The notes beneath the pieces are model-generated. The model was not told where the DNA came from. It did no database searches and was given only the letters and a program-made list of their open reading frames with translations. A DNA stretch of 64,000 nucleotides from Primula veris. Lineage: Eukaryota; Streptophyta; Magnoliopsida; Ericales; Primulaceae. The DNA lies in contig OY821741.1 of the NCBI GenBank assembly GCA_963682055.1, positions 7,261,501 to 7,325,500 of the forward strand, written 5' to 3'. A program made the position numbers and the translations under genes. This document shows positions 1-10,000 of this stretch, piece by piece. Within the stretch, counting starts at the first letter, position 1. Each line of letters opens with the position of its first letter.

Positions 1-359
1 GGACACTTTCGACTTGGAACACCTATAACGAGTGTGTAAGGCCGGTACCATGTGATGAGCTTGGGCTAATTCACTAGAGCACTCAGTTGAAGTTGCCAAG
101 GCAGTTCAGGCCAAATATGGACGACAACTAAATGGCCTAGTACGTGGGTAGAGAGGGTACTGTGTGGGTGCCATTATGGGATACACAAAGCTTGATGGTT
201 CAAAGCTTTACAGCTACCTAATAGCAGTATTCTGGGTGGTATTCCGCTACGGCAGGTTCAAGGCGCGCGCTACCTGACCTTAGGCAGTGAACTTTTGCGG
301 TTCTCTTGATTTGCATTTAGGACATGGGCTTTCGAGCCAATTGCATTCATGTGGGGGAT
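1..359 (+). mobile_element. 3' internal tail of an LTR retrotransposon
   Basis: No long ORF is present. The stretch ends in a purine-rich tract (about 349-359, GTGGGGGATTG) immediately before a TGTTG terminus, the usual order of polypurine tract then 3' LTR in a plus-strand element. The coding part of the element would lie left of the window, so the superfamily cannot be decided. Confidence 0.6.
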
Positions 360-1787
360 TGTTGAAAAAAGTGTAGGAAAACATGTTTTTTAACATGGTT
401 GTTCCAAGTGGTCAGTGACCATCTTTGAGTCAATTTTCAATGTGACTCCTCAGTTTTTCTGAGGCCATACTCAATGCGGTTGAGTAGCTCGTGCGACTAG
501 CTTCGCAACGGTATATCGCATGACCTATTCAGAGGAAAGGTGTGAATGATAATTGGACTCGAAGGTTGGTACTCGAAAGAGGGAAAAACCGAAATCTGGA
601 AAATGGAGTAGAGAGTGGGAATAAACCATGAGGGTTATCCCACATTGGAAAATCAAGGTTGATTTTTACTCTATATATACAAGTCCATCTCATGTAGTTG
701 ATAAACCAATAAAGTCCACATACCCATGAGTGGGTTAGTGTGTACCACACACGCGCGCGCTCGCTCGGGTCTCGGGACTCGGGACTCGGGACTCGGGCCT
801 CGGGCCTCGGGACGCGGGTCGCGGGCCGCGGGTCGCGGGCCGCGGGATGCGGGATTTGGGATTTGGGATTTGTCTTGGGTCTTGGGTCTTGGGTCTTGGG
901 TCTTGTATTAAACTGAAAAGGGACTTTTGCATATTTGCAAGAGCAGTCCCTAGAGTTCCAGAAAGTTTGAAACTCCAGCAGTAATGGAGGCGGATTCTGG
1001 GGATGTAACTCCCAGAATTAAATGACCACAATTAATTATGCGGTTTCAGAATTCCTCTATAAAGATGCAGCCATCCCTCACATATTCATACATTCAAAAT
1101 CAGTCTCTCTTCTCTCTAAAACCAGCAACATATATTTTTTCATAGCATTTTAGAACCAGAGAGAACCACCCACTAAAAGCTCGTACTTGACTCGTCGCCA
1201 GTTTCCGGCGAGTCATCCGAGAGACGTTGTACCTTGGGATCGAAGCGCCAACGCAACCAGAAACCTTAAGGTGGTTGGGCGGGGCATACTGTTAACAGTA
1301 GCCTCGTCTGATTGTTTATTCTATTTTGTCCATTTATTTTTCCGCACTTAAATTCTGTTTTTTACATTCTGTCTTTTCAATTAAGTATTTTAATTTTCTG
1401 TATTTAGCTGTAGCTTTTCAATTCTGTTGTACCTTTCTGTAATTAGTTTAAAGTTCTGTTTTTTGCTGTAATTACCATTCTGTAATTAGTTTCTGTAATT
1501 AGATTAGTTTCAATTCAGTCCTGTACTTTCAATTTAAAACAGAACAGTCCGGCTGTTAAGTTTATACTTTCCAGTCCGGAAGTTTCTTTTAATTGCAAAT
1601 CAGTACATCAGATTATTAATTAATAATAATCTGATAACGTTTGCTTTAATTATTTTTCAGTACCTACATGTTGTAATCAGTTTATTGTATTTCATTTGGA
1701 AATTAATAAAGGTTACACTGGTTTTAATTAATTCTTGTTTAGTCCTTTTATTATTGTTAATTGTTATTTCGTACACGGAAACCAACA
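360..1787 (+). mobile_element. 3' LTR of a plus-strand LTR retrotransposon (about 1.43 kb)
   Basis: The segment starts TGTTG right after the polypurine tract and ends CAACA, giving a 5-bp terminal inverted repeat. TATA-like boxes lie near 671 and 1058, with a CT-rich leader-like stretch near 1105-1125. The partner LTR is outside the window, so the target duplication cannot be tested; the bases after the end are AATTA. Short ORFs inside overlap simple repeats and are not genes. Confidence 0.6.
765..905 (+). repeat. Heptamer GGG-NNNN minisatellite inside the LTR
   Basis: About twenty 7-bp units, each starting GGG, follow one another. The last four bases drift along the array: ACTC, CCTC, ACGC, TCGC, CCGC, ATGC, ATTT, then TCTT. 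It is the most GC-rich stretch in the first 7 kb and lies upstream of the second TATA-like box of the LTR. The unit length equals the plant telomere unit (TTTAGGG), but the sequence is not telomeric. Confidence 0.85.
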
Positions 1788-2230
1788 AATTAAAGGTGTG
1801 ATCCCTGCTCTTATGAAAACACTTCTTTTTATCTTGGTGAGATCTTTCGACAAAGTGATCTGGGCTTGGACCATTTTCTTGACTCGAAAAGAAACAAACT
1901 TGCTTCCAATTTTTTGCTTTCCTTCCTTCTTAGGTGTTAAACTTTTTGGTGTTCGGGCATCCGGGTAATAAATTGTTCTATTAGGCTAAGAAATATCATA
2001 TGCATTTATCAGTATGAAAATCATAAATAGAGTTCAAACATCAATCACATGGAAATTCAATTACTCGTATATAAAATAAGGTGATGATATATGTACATAC
2101 AACCGAGTCTTTAGTGTGTCAAAAAATATATATACTGACACGTTACCACCACCCAAAAAACTAATGAGAATCGAATGTGAATATTACAAATGAAGAAACT
2201 AAGAGAAAACCACATCGCATCAGCATCAAA
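1788..2230. other. AT-rich intergenic sequence, nothing recognised
   Basis: This is the flank of the LTR. Short ORFs here have no family features, and I see no RNA gene or repeat. Confidence 0.5.
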
Positions 2231-2410
2231 CTTAGAGCTGGGCGAAAACCCGAAAAAACCGAATCGATAACCGAACCGAAGAAACCGAAAAAGATCAAAA
2301 AAACCTAAAAAAACAGGTCCGGTTCGGTCCAAAAAATAAAAATACCGAAATAAAAAAATCTGCTCGGTTTTGGTTTTGCCAAAAACCGAAACGGACCGCA
2401 CCCGGCCCTA
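2231..2410 (+). repeat. CCGAAA-rich dispersed repeat, copy 1
   Basis: The segment is dense in AACCGAA and CCGAAA motifs. It starts GAGCTGGGCGAAAA and carries a GGTCCGGTTCGGTCC block and a GCTCGGTTTTGGTTTTGCC block near its right end. The same blocks in the same order occur at 41985-42290, and the reverse complement occurs at 2610-2915. The F/R-rich peptides it would encode are by-products of the repeat. Confidence 0.75.
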
Positions 2411-2449
2411 ATCAAGTTTTTTTTTAAAAGATGGAACAGAAAAATAATA

Positions 2450-2520
2450 TGCACCAGCCGGGAATCGAACCCGGGTCTGTACCGTGGCAGGGTACTATTC
2501 TACCACTAGACCACTGGTGC
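2450..2520 (-). tRNA. trnG-GCC: tRNA-Gly (GCC)
   Basis: The reverse complement folds as a 71-nt tRNA. The acceptor stem GCACCAG pairs with CTGGTGC and is followed by discriminator A. The D arm holds TGGTCTAGTGGTAGA, the anticodon loop reads CTGCCAC (anticodon GCC), and the T arm holds GGTTCGAATCC (A and B boxes both present). There is no intron. A run of five T on the transcribed strand lies just downstream (plus 2440-2444), the usual pol III terminator. This is a nuclear-type cytosolic tRNA that decodes GGC and GGU glycine codons. Confidence 0.95.
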
Positions 2521-2609
2521 TTATTTATTAGTTTTTGCTGATATTGTAATATATATAAATATATTTGTCAAACGTAAGTAATTGTTGTAAAACAAAAATC
2601 ATCCTTTTG

Positions 2610-2915
2610 ATTAAGCCGGTCCGGTCCGGTCCGATTTTTGGCAAAACCGAAACCGAAACCGAGCATATTTTTTGGTTCGATTTTTTTCGGTTTCAGTCTT
2701 TTTATTTTTTGAACCGAACCGGTTTTTTCGTTCCAGTTTCGGTTTTATTTTTGATTTTTCGGTCTTTTTTGGTTTTTTTTGGTTTTTTTCGGTTTTTTTC
2801 GGTTTTGGTCTTTTTCGGTTCGGTTTTACTGAAAATCGAAACCGACTCGAAAAATTTTCGGTTTTTCAAGATTTTTCGATTCGGTTCGGTTTTTTCAGTT
2901 TTTCGCCCGTCGCTA
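2610..2915 (-). repeat. CCGAAA-rich dispersed repeat, inverted copy 2
   Basis: This is the reverse complement of the family seen at 2231-2410, with the CCGGTCCGGTCC block at its left end and a TTTTTCGCCCGTCGCTA end at the right. With copy 1 it makes a large inverted arrangement around the tRNA-Gly gene. Confidence 0.75.
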
Positions 2916-3099
2916 TTTTTGATTAGTCCCTTTTTAGCATAAGATTTGTACTACTTTTTGGATACATCTGTGATGAAAGGAGAAAACAAGAATAAGAATA
3001 AAATAATGGGATTTGAGGCACATAAGTTCGATTTTCTTAGGATGATACTTGCCTCTACGTCAATTCGAGTTACTATCAAATTTTTCTCTCATAGGAAAA

Positions 3100-3575
3100 A
3101 AATGCGTTTAATATATCAAACTTGTACGGTTAACGATTTGGTTATTTATCTTTCAACTTTTTTAATTTTGGTAACACACTATACTAAACTGTCCAATTTA
3201 TATATCACTGTCTAAATTAATCACGGAATTATATCGCATGACGGCACATGTTTGATAAACTTAAACGTGAGAGTATAATTTTATCATTCTGCATCAAAAT
3301 CGAACAACGTTTTCCCCCAAATTTGAACTATGTGCTTATTTTTTTTATGTGTGAAATTGGAAGAGAAAGTTTTTTCTGTAATGATATATTTTGGTGCAGA
3401 ATGACAAAATTAGCCTTTTATGTTAACGTTTGTCAAACACGTGTTGTCACGTAACATGATTCCGTGATTAATTTAGACGGTTGTACCTAAATTGGAAATT
3501 TTCTTATAATGTGGTATCTAGATTATTTTTTTAAAAAAAATGGATAACCAAATTATTAAAATCACATAATTTGGT
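3100..3575. repeat. Foldback (inverted-repeat) element, family A copy 1
   Basis: An arm at about 3213-3302 is the near reverse complement of 3392-3480; both carry GTCTAAATTAATCACGGAAT and a TTTGTCAAACACGTG-like stretch. Outer parts also pair weakly (GATTTGGTTAT against ATAACCAAATT). The centre reads TTTGAACTATGTGCTTATTTT, and a related centre and right arm recur at 37330-37600. No coding capacity is seen. A target duplication was not found. Confidence 0.6.
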
Positions 3576-4770
3576 GTAATAAACATATAAAATTCCGACT
3601 TGGATACAACCAAGTCAATGGCAGAAATCGCAAATTTGTACAACTCTTTAATTTCTCTATTTTTATAAAATGGTCTGTGGAATAAACTCTTTTACTTGAT
3701 TGTGCATTTTGTTGTGTACAATTAATCTTCAAATCCTTATATTTATAGTCAAACGAGGGTTTCCACTTGTATCGTAAAGTTGTAACTCGAAACGAATTTT
3801 TGTGCACAAAATGCTTCAGGTTCTCAGGAAAAAAAAACTGTTCGGAAACCCGTTCAAGAACCGGTTTCAACTTCTCTCTTAACAACATATTCAAGCCCAC
3901 AAATGTGGAATCGGTTCCAAAACTTGTTACACTTACCAGACTTGATTTGAGCTCTCTGCATAAAAGAGAAATCTTCTAGTTTAATATGAGTCGCGGTTTT
4001 AGCAACCTTGTCTACTAATTCGGTACATACAAAACATATTAAGAGCAACCGTATCAACAAATTTAATCATTTATTCAAAACTAAAATATTTTATATATAT
4101 TAAGGAATCATTTACGTTTATACAAAATTTCAGATTTCTTATTAATTTACTTATAATAACCCTATATCATTTCTTTTTATTTGTTTATTAGTATCATTTA
4201 ATAATCATAACAATATTTCAACCAAAAAAATATGGATTCATGATAGTTTATTACTATTATATTCAACAAGTGAATCATATACATGCATTACTCAGATATA
4301 AGTTGAATTTTGTGTTTCTTGAAATTCAGTAAATTGATAGAGCTCCTGATGCATATCACTTTTTATACTATAATAATTAAATTTTAATAAAAATTATATT
4401 TTGAGCTAACAGATACGAATAATGTGAGAGGTTAGAAGATTTGGGCAGATCTAAAGAGCATGCAGCCTTATAAGCATGATCATGTAACTCGAAATACGGA
4501 AATAGTGCCTAAATTTAGCCCTTTTACATTGAAATCAAATGGTTATGAGATCAAAACATATACAATGAATAATGGTATGTGGAAAGACTATATAGTTATA
4601 AATTGATATCTATATTTTCTTTTATTTCAAATATTTCAAAAATTGGTATCTATATTGGATGGACTAATTGATCCACAACCAGATGCTAAAAATGATGTTT
4701 GTAGCACCCCATCATACTTGCAAAATCTACAAGGAAGTAGCTAACTAAACTTTGATAATTAGCGTAATTG
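3576..4770. other. AT-rich intergenic sequence, nothing recognised
   Basis: No convincing coding region, RNA gene or repeat is visible. Overlapping short ORFs at 3562-4060 on both strands lack recognisable motifs. Confidence 0.5.
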
Positions 4771-4773
4771 TTA

Positions 4774-5003
4774 CTATCTTCGTTCCCATTTAATTGATGA
4801 TTACAAAACTATATGCAATTTTGACCGGCTTATAAATTGCATTAAAATTGTCGAAATAATTTTTTTTTAAATCTAATCATAAAATTTAACATTTGAACTA
4901 TATGATCAACTTTTAAAAATTTTCATTCCGACAATTTTGATACAAGTTATTGACCGGTCAAAATTGAACGTAGTTTCGTAATGGACAATTAAATAGGAAC
5001 AAT
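4774..5003. mobile_element. Stowaway-like MITE, degraded
   Basis: Long terminal inverted repeats of about 50 bp pair GTTCCCATTTAATTG and CAATTTTGACCGG on the left with CCGGTCAAAATTG and CAATTAAATAGGAAC on the right. The left end CTATCTTCGTTCCC resembles the Stowaway terminus CTCCCTCCGTCCC and follows a TA. The right outermost bases are lost. There is no ORF. Confidence 0.55.
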
Positions 5004-5279
5004 TGTTCTTTTCTCATCATAGACAGTATATTCTCCTTATTTGTGCAATTTTAGAGATCAAATCAAGCTGGAATTTGCAAATTCTAATGGAATTAATGCT
5101 CTTGACATCTATAATACCTATTTCAAAGTCTTAGTATTTGTAACAAATAACGTAATATTGAGTTGATTTTGGTGGACGCCTTTCATTTTGGACTACCACT
5201 AGAATACTGGTTTCGTTTCCACTTATTTTGACTACAAGACTTTGGGTTATATATATATATATATATTTATATATGTTTT
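5004..5279. other. Intergenic, nothing recognised
   Basis: AT-rich sequence ending in a short (TA)n run near 5240-5265. No gene or structured element is seen. Confidence 0.4.
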
Positions 5280-5550
5280 ATTATAATAAACAAAGTCAAG
5301 TTAAATGAGTCTGTACACTTTAGCTATTTTAAAAAAAAATAGATCTATTTTTTTTTATTAATTACAATAATACCATACCCACATAAAAATAATAATAAAT
5401 AATAACACTATTTATTCTTCTTTAACAATCAAACATTCGTTTAAGTTTTATCATCTTATACTGTTTTTTTTTTGTATTATTCACATAATTGTATGATAAC
5501 TACAATTATTTTTTATATTTTAATTACAATGCGCGTCACACGTTGCAAGT
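5280..5550 (+). repeat. Dispersed repeat, family B copy 1
   Basis: The stretch from TTATAATAA through TTAATTACAATAATACCATAC, AACACTATTTATTC, TCATCTTATACTGTTTTTTT and ATTTTAATTACAATGCGCGTCACAC closely parallels 17876-18160 in the same order and orientation. There is no coding sequence. See the 17930 entry for a possible Helitron end. Confidence 0.65.
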
Positions 5551-6860
5551 CAAGTAAAAAATATAGGAGATCTAAAAACGGGTCTTCATGCCAATTTCAA
5601 AAGTAAAAACACAAAAAAAGAAAAAAGAAAAATGACTTTCAATCTTGACAAATTTACAATTGAGTCATACTTTCCTAGTTTTCTAAGCACATGCATGCTA
5701 ACTTGTCCATTTACATTTCTTGGTCAAAATAACACATGCAAAATATTGCTTTGAAAATGTAGCTCTTACATTGTTTTGTATTTAAAACAGAGAATCATTA
5801 CAAAATAAAAATAAAAAAAATAAAAACAAAGAATTCATAGTGTTAGTAGCCTAGTAGGGTTTTTTTTTAGTTTGCATTGAATTAAAGCAAGAATTGACCA
5901 GAATATTTAAATGGATACCAATTTAAACATTCCACTCAACTAGTCAACTTTGCTTAGTCTCAAACTAAAACAGGAATGGGGTTGTTAAAGCTTACATTGA
6001 CAAAGACGCACTTCGTACGTTTCACGTTTGATATATTTGAATTTTTAGTTATTGATTTTATTAAGATTCTTAAAAAATTACAGAAAGTTATGAACATAAC
6101 GGTCCAGCTGAGTATGTGTTCATGAGGTTAGAATTTGCTATATAAATAATACTAGCATCGCAGTTTGTTGTCTGCTTATCTCAAATTCTAATAATATTTT
6201 CCCATTATTGTATACTATGGGTAAGTTAACTTTATTAAGATTTATGTGTGAAAACGATTTATTTGTGAAAACGACTAATTGTACAAGAAAGTAAGTATAG
6301 TTAGGTTTCTCTCTTCTGATCCACCTCTACCTCGTACTATAATTTTTTTTTATCATAATACGTCATTTTATTAAACTGATGATAAATTAAGTATCACTAC
6401 ATTTAACAACAATTTAGCAACATAAAATTATTGCTAGTTTATAATCCGTTTAATAAAATAAAATACGATGATAAACATTTTTTTGTATCGGGTGCTTTTT
6501 AGTGTTTACATCATAAACCGGACATGTTTCAACTCCAACTATAACTAAGTAAGTGTGTTACTCCATTTGAGATGTACCAACCAAAATACAAATAGTACTC
6601 GGTTTTCTCCGTATCCATGTAATTACATATAATTTTAACTGGTAAATATTTTGTATTTAAATTATTGAAATTTAAATCTTAAATAATTGTCGATAACATT
6701 TGAACTATATGAATAAATTTTAAAAAATTCGATTTCAACTATATGAATTAATTGTATATCAAAATTTCACGTAGTTTGGTTTCGCAAATATGTGTAAAAT
6801 ATTGCAAGAGAGAGAGAGAGAAATATTGCAGAATAGTTTATTATAAATCTCCATTGACAA
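5551..6860. other. Intergenic and upstream region of the KAS III gene
   Basis: AT-rich sequence. A Stowaway-like TACTCGGTTTTCTCCGTATCC stretch at about 6596 may be the left end of a decayed MITE, but the right end is unclear. No gene is seen. Confidence 0.4.
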
Positions 6861-6874
6861 AATCGCCCGCCTCT

Positions 6875-6882
6875 TTATATAC

Positions 6883-6915
<33 letters not shown>

Positions 6916-6935
6916 TATATATATATACACACAAA
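6875..6935. repeat. (TA)n / (CA)n microsatellite upstream of KAS III
   Basis: An alternating run of TA, then ACACAC, then TATATA, then ACACAC lies 140-200 bp before the KAS III ATG. It could include the TATA region of the promoter, but it is too repetitive for one box to be singled out. Confidence 0.7.
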
Positions 6936-7077
6936 CTCCTTTATTTCTTCACCTCTAACAAAACCCATATATTATATATATATAAAAGAAGAAGATATTT
7001 TTATCTTAAAGCTTAGCTTAGGTTCTAATTTGGGTCTTCATCTAATTTTATTATTTTCTCATTTTTTTAATTAAAAA

Positions 7078-10000
7078 ATGGCGAGTGCATCTGGGATTTT
7101 TTCACATGCAATAATTAGTAATAAAAAAAGGGTAAATATTCGATCTCGAGTATCCTGTTCCGTCACCGTTGATAATACACCGAAACCCAGTTCTCAATCT
7201 CGAGTGCCTAGGTGAGTTTTCTCGTTTTTTTTTTTTTGTGATTTTTTGTTGTTATTATTGTCTATTTTTAGCAGATACAGGAATTTATTTGAAGAATGAG
7301 AAATGGGTATTTTTCTAGTATCGCATTAGTTTCGATATTTTTGAAATGTTTCTAACTTTAGGCTGAAATAGGTGAGTTTACGCGTTTTTTTATATTCTTT
7401 GTTGTTATTATTGTCTATTTTAGTAGATACAGGAATTTATTTGAAGAATGGGAAATTGGTGTTTTTTTAGTTGTTCATTAGTTTTGATGTTTTTGTAATG
7501 TTATAAAAGGCGCTAGGCAGGTTTTGGGCCAAAATAGGTGAGTTTACGCGTTTTTTTAGATTTTTTATTGTTACTGTTATCTATTTTAGCAGATGAATGA
7601 ATTTGCTTTAAGAATGAGAAATGGGTATTTTTCTAGTATCTCATTAGTTTCAATATTTTTGTAATGCTTCTAACTTAAGGCTGAAATAGGTGATTTTACG
7701 CGTTTTTCAGATTTTTTCTTGTTATTATTATCCGTTTTAGCAGATAGAGGAATTTATTTGGAGAACAAGAAGTGGATATGTTTTTAGTATCTCATTAGTT
7801 TCGATATTTTTGTGATGTTTTAGTTTAGCCCGTAGTTGTCGGTATAGGAAAAGGAGGCGTGAAACGCGACTGAAGAAAAGAACTCGAAAATTTATGCGTA
7901 AAGTAATTGTAAAATGGAAGTGTGAAACACGTCATTTTTTTTAGAGAAAGAACGGAAAAGAAACAGAAATGGAAATGTGAGAAATGGAAAAAATTAAAAA
8001 CATTCGAAGGTTTACACAAAAAATAATGGGAATTGGGAAACAGGAAATAAGAAAAGCTTTTTTTTGGAAGAGAAAACTAGTTTCATGGTAAATACCGGGT
8101 AACAAATTTAGAGGGACACCAAAACGAAAGAATTGAAAGAAATGAATAGTATCTATTGGAAATAACTAAAAAGCTATTTTAACTATGAGGGTGAAGGTTG
8201 TTAATGTTTGAACTACGAGGATTGTATATGCTACAAATTAAAGTATAGGAATCAAGAAAAGCCATTTCTTCAATCTTAGTTAGGAGGGTGAACAATTTTT
8301 GGTTTGCGCATGGTATCTGAAATCCGTAGGTCGAAACTACTCAAACTTGAGTTGAATGTTTAAAAACCAGATAGCGTTGTGGTGCGGTAACAAGAATCAT
8401 AAATATAAATGACTCTGTTATACAGCCGAATAGATACAATATGAGTCTACTTGAAGATCAGTAAACTATGGTAGAAGTTATATGCAATACAAGATGCTTA
8501 TACGTTTTGAACACTAAAGTTTAAGTAATATCCTAAATGATCTTCAAAAATAAATTACTTTTTAATGAATCATGCACCCGTGAATTTAGTATAGCTGCAA
8601 CTACTATGAGGAATATAATAACGTGGTTGTTGGTAAAATTGCAGATTTTGGGCCTGGTTGGTTTGAAAAACTGTTAATTTGTTTGTTTAGTGTTTTAAAT
8701 TTGTTGTGATTGATGATCTTGTTTGTAGGACGACAGTTTTTAATTTGCATTTGGTGTTTTTCTTTTTTAAATACTGAAGAAAACAGTATGGATTTTCGAA
8801 TTGAAATATTCGGTATGAAATATTAAAAAGAAAGTCGAAGCCTTTTGATACATCTGACATTTATTTATCTGCTCTTTGATTTTAGATTAAAGGTTTCACT
8901 TCTTTGGCTTATTTATTTGATGATATATGCTTCTCAAGCCTAAAACTTAGCCTCACCTACATTATTGAAGAAATTATACTGGTCCTGAGGTGGTTGAGAT
9001 GACCTGTATACTTTACATGATACACAGTTCTTTTAATAAAAAACCAGTGTCCTGCAGACCTAATTTCCTACATGAAACATATTAACCAAAAGCTTTCATT
9101 TTAAAAATTTTACCTGTGTCTTGGTTTGTTATGGTACTGATACATGTATGTATTCGTGGCACACGTGCTGTATCTGTTTGCTATATGACTGGTCTAGGCC
9201 TAGTTAAAAAAATTCGGGTTGTGACTAGCTAAGAAGGAGGCTGCATGTATTGAATGAAGTGGCAATGTCATTTTCTTATTCTCTTCTAATATCTTCGAAA
9301 TCTGTTAAAAAAGGTTCTATTAATTGAAGGAGCAGTGTAAATAGACTCCTCAGTTTGTCCAAATTGATCAAGCAGTTTTCGACAAGCCAACTTCTGAGAA
9401 GTTTCAGTGCTACCAATTAGCTTTGATTTTTCAGAGTATTTTTAGGAGGGAAAGAAAGAAATGGTGCATTAAGTCATCCCAAATTTAAGTTAATCACCTT
9501 TTATCATCAATGGAATAAGCATAATCACTTAACCCTTAAACTAGAAAAAAGTTAACGAGACTGCTATTTTGAATGCAAAAATGTAAGAGAAGTTATTCTC
9601 ATTTGAATATATTATCTAAAAGTAGAGGTATCATTTTGCAAAACAAGGGCACATTGGGTAAGGGATGTTGCTCATTTGATGGATGACTGTATGGATTTTC
9701 TGCATCTTCTAATTCATATTGAATATATAATATGCGTATTGGTACTCGTATTTTTCTGTGCCATGTGTTGGTAGAGATTTCTGGAAGTCTCATTCTATTA
9801 CTCAAAAGTGAATTATCAGCAGATAGTCCAGTATGGGTAGTGTTTTATCTGCCAGCATGACTTTTGTAACCGATGCGCACGGAAATCTCGTCTATTAAAT
9901 TCTGATATTTTGAAATAACTATTTTTTGGAAGGTTTGTGAGTAAAGGATGCAAACTTGTTGGATGTGGATCTGCAGTACCAAGTCTTCAGATTTCCAATG

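Noticed and set aside
765..905. Interstitial telomere repeat
   Set aside because: The period is 7 bp, but no unit is TTTAGGG or a one-base variant array of it; GGGNNNN drift inside an LTR fits better.
2565..2942. 125-codon open frame rich in Phe, Arg and Ser
   Set aside because: It is a translation of the CCGAAA repeat; the same peptides appear in other copies and frames.
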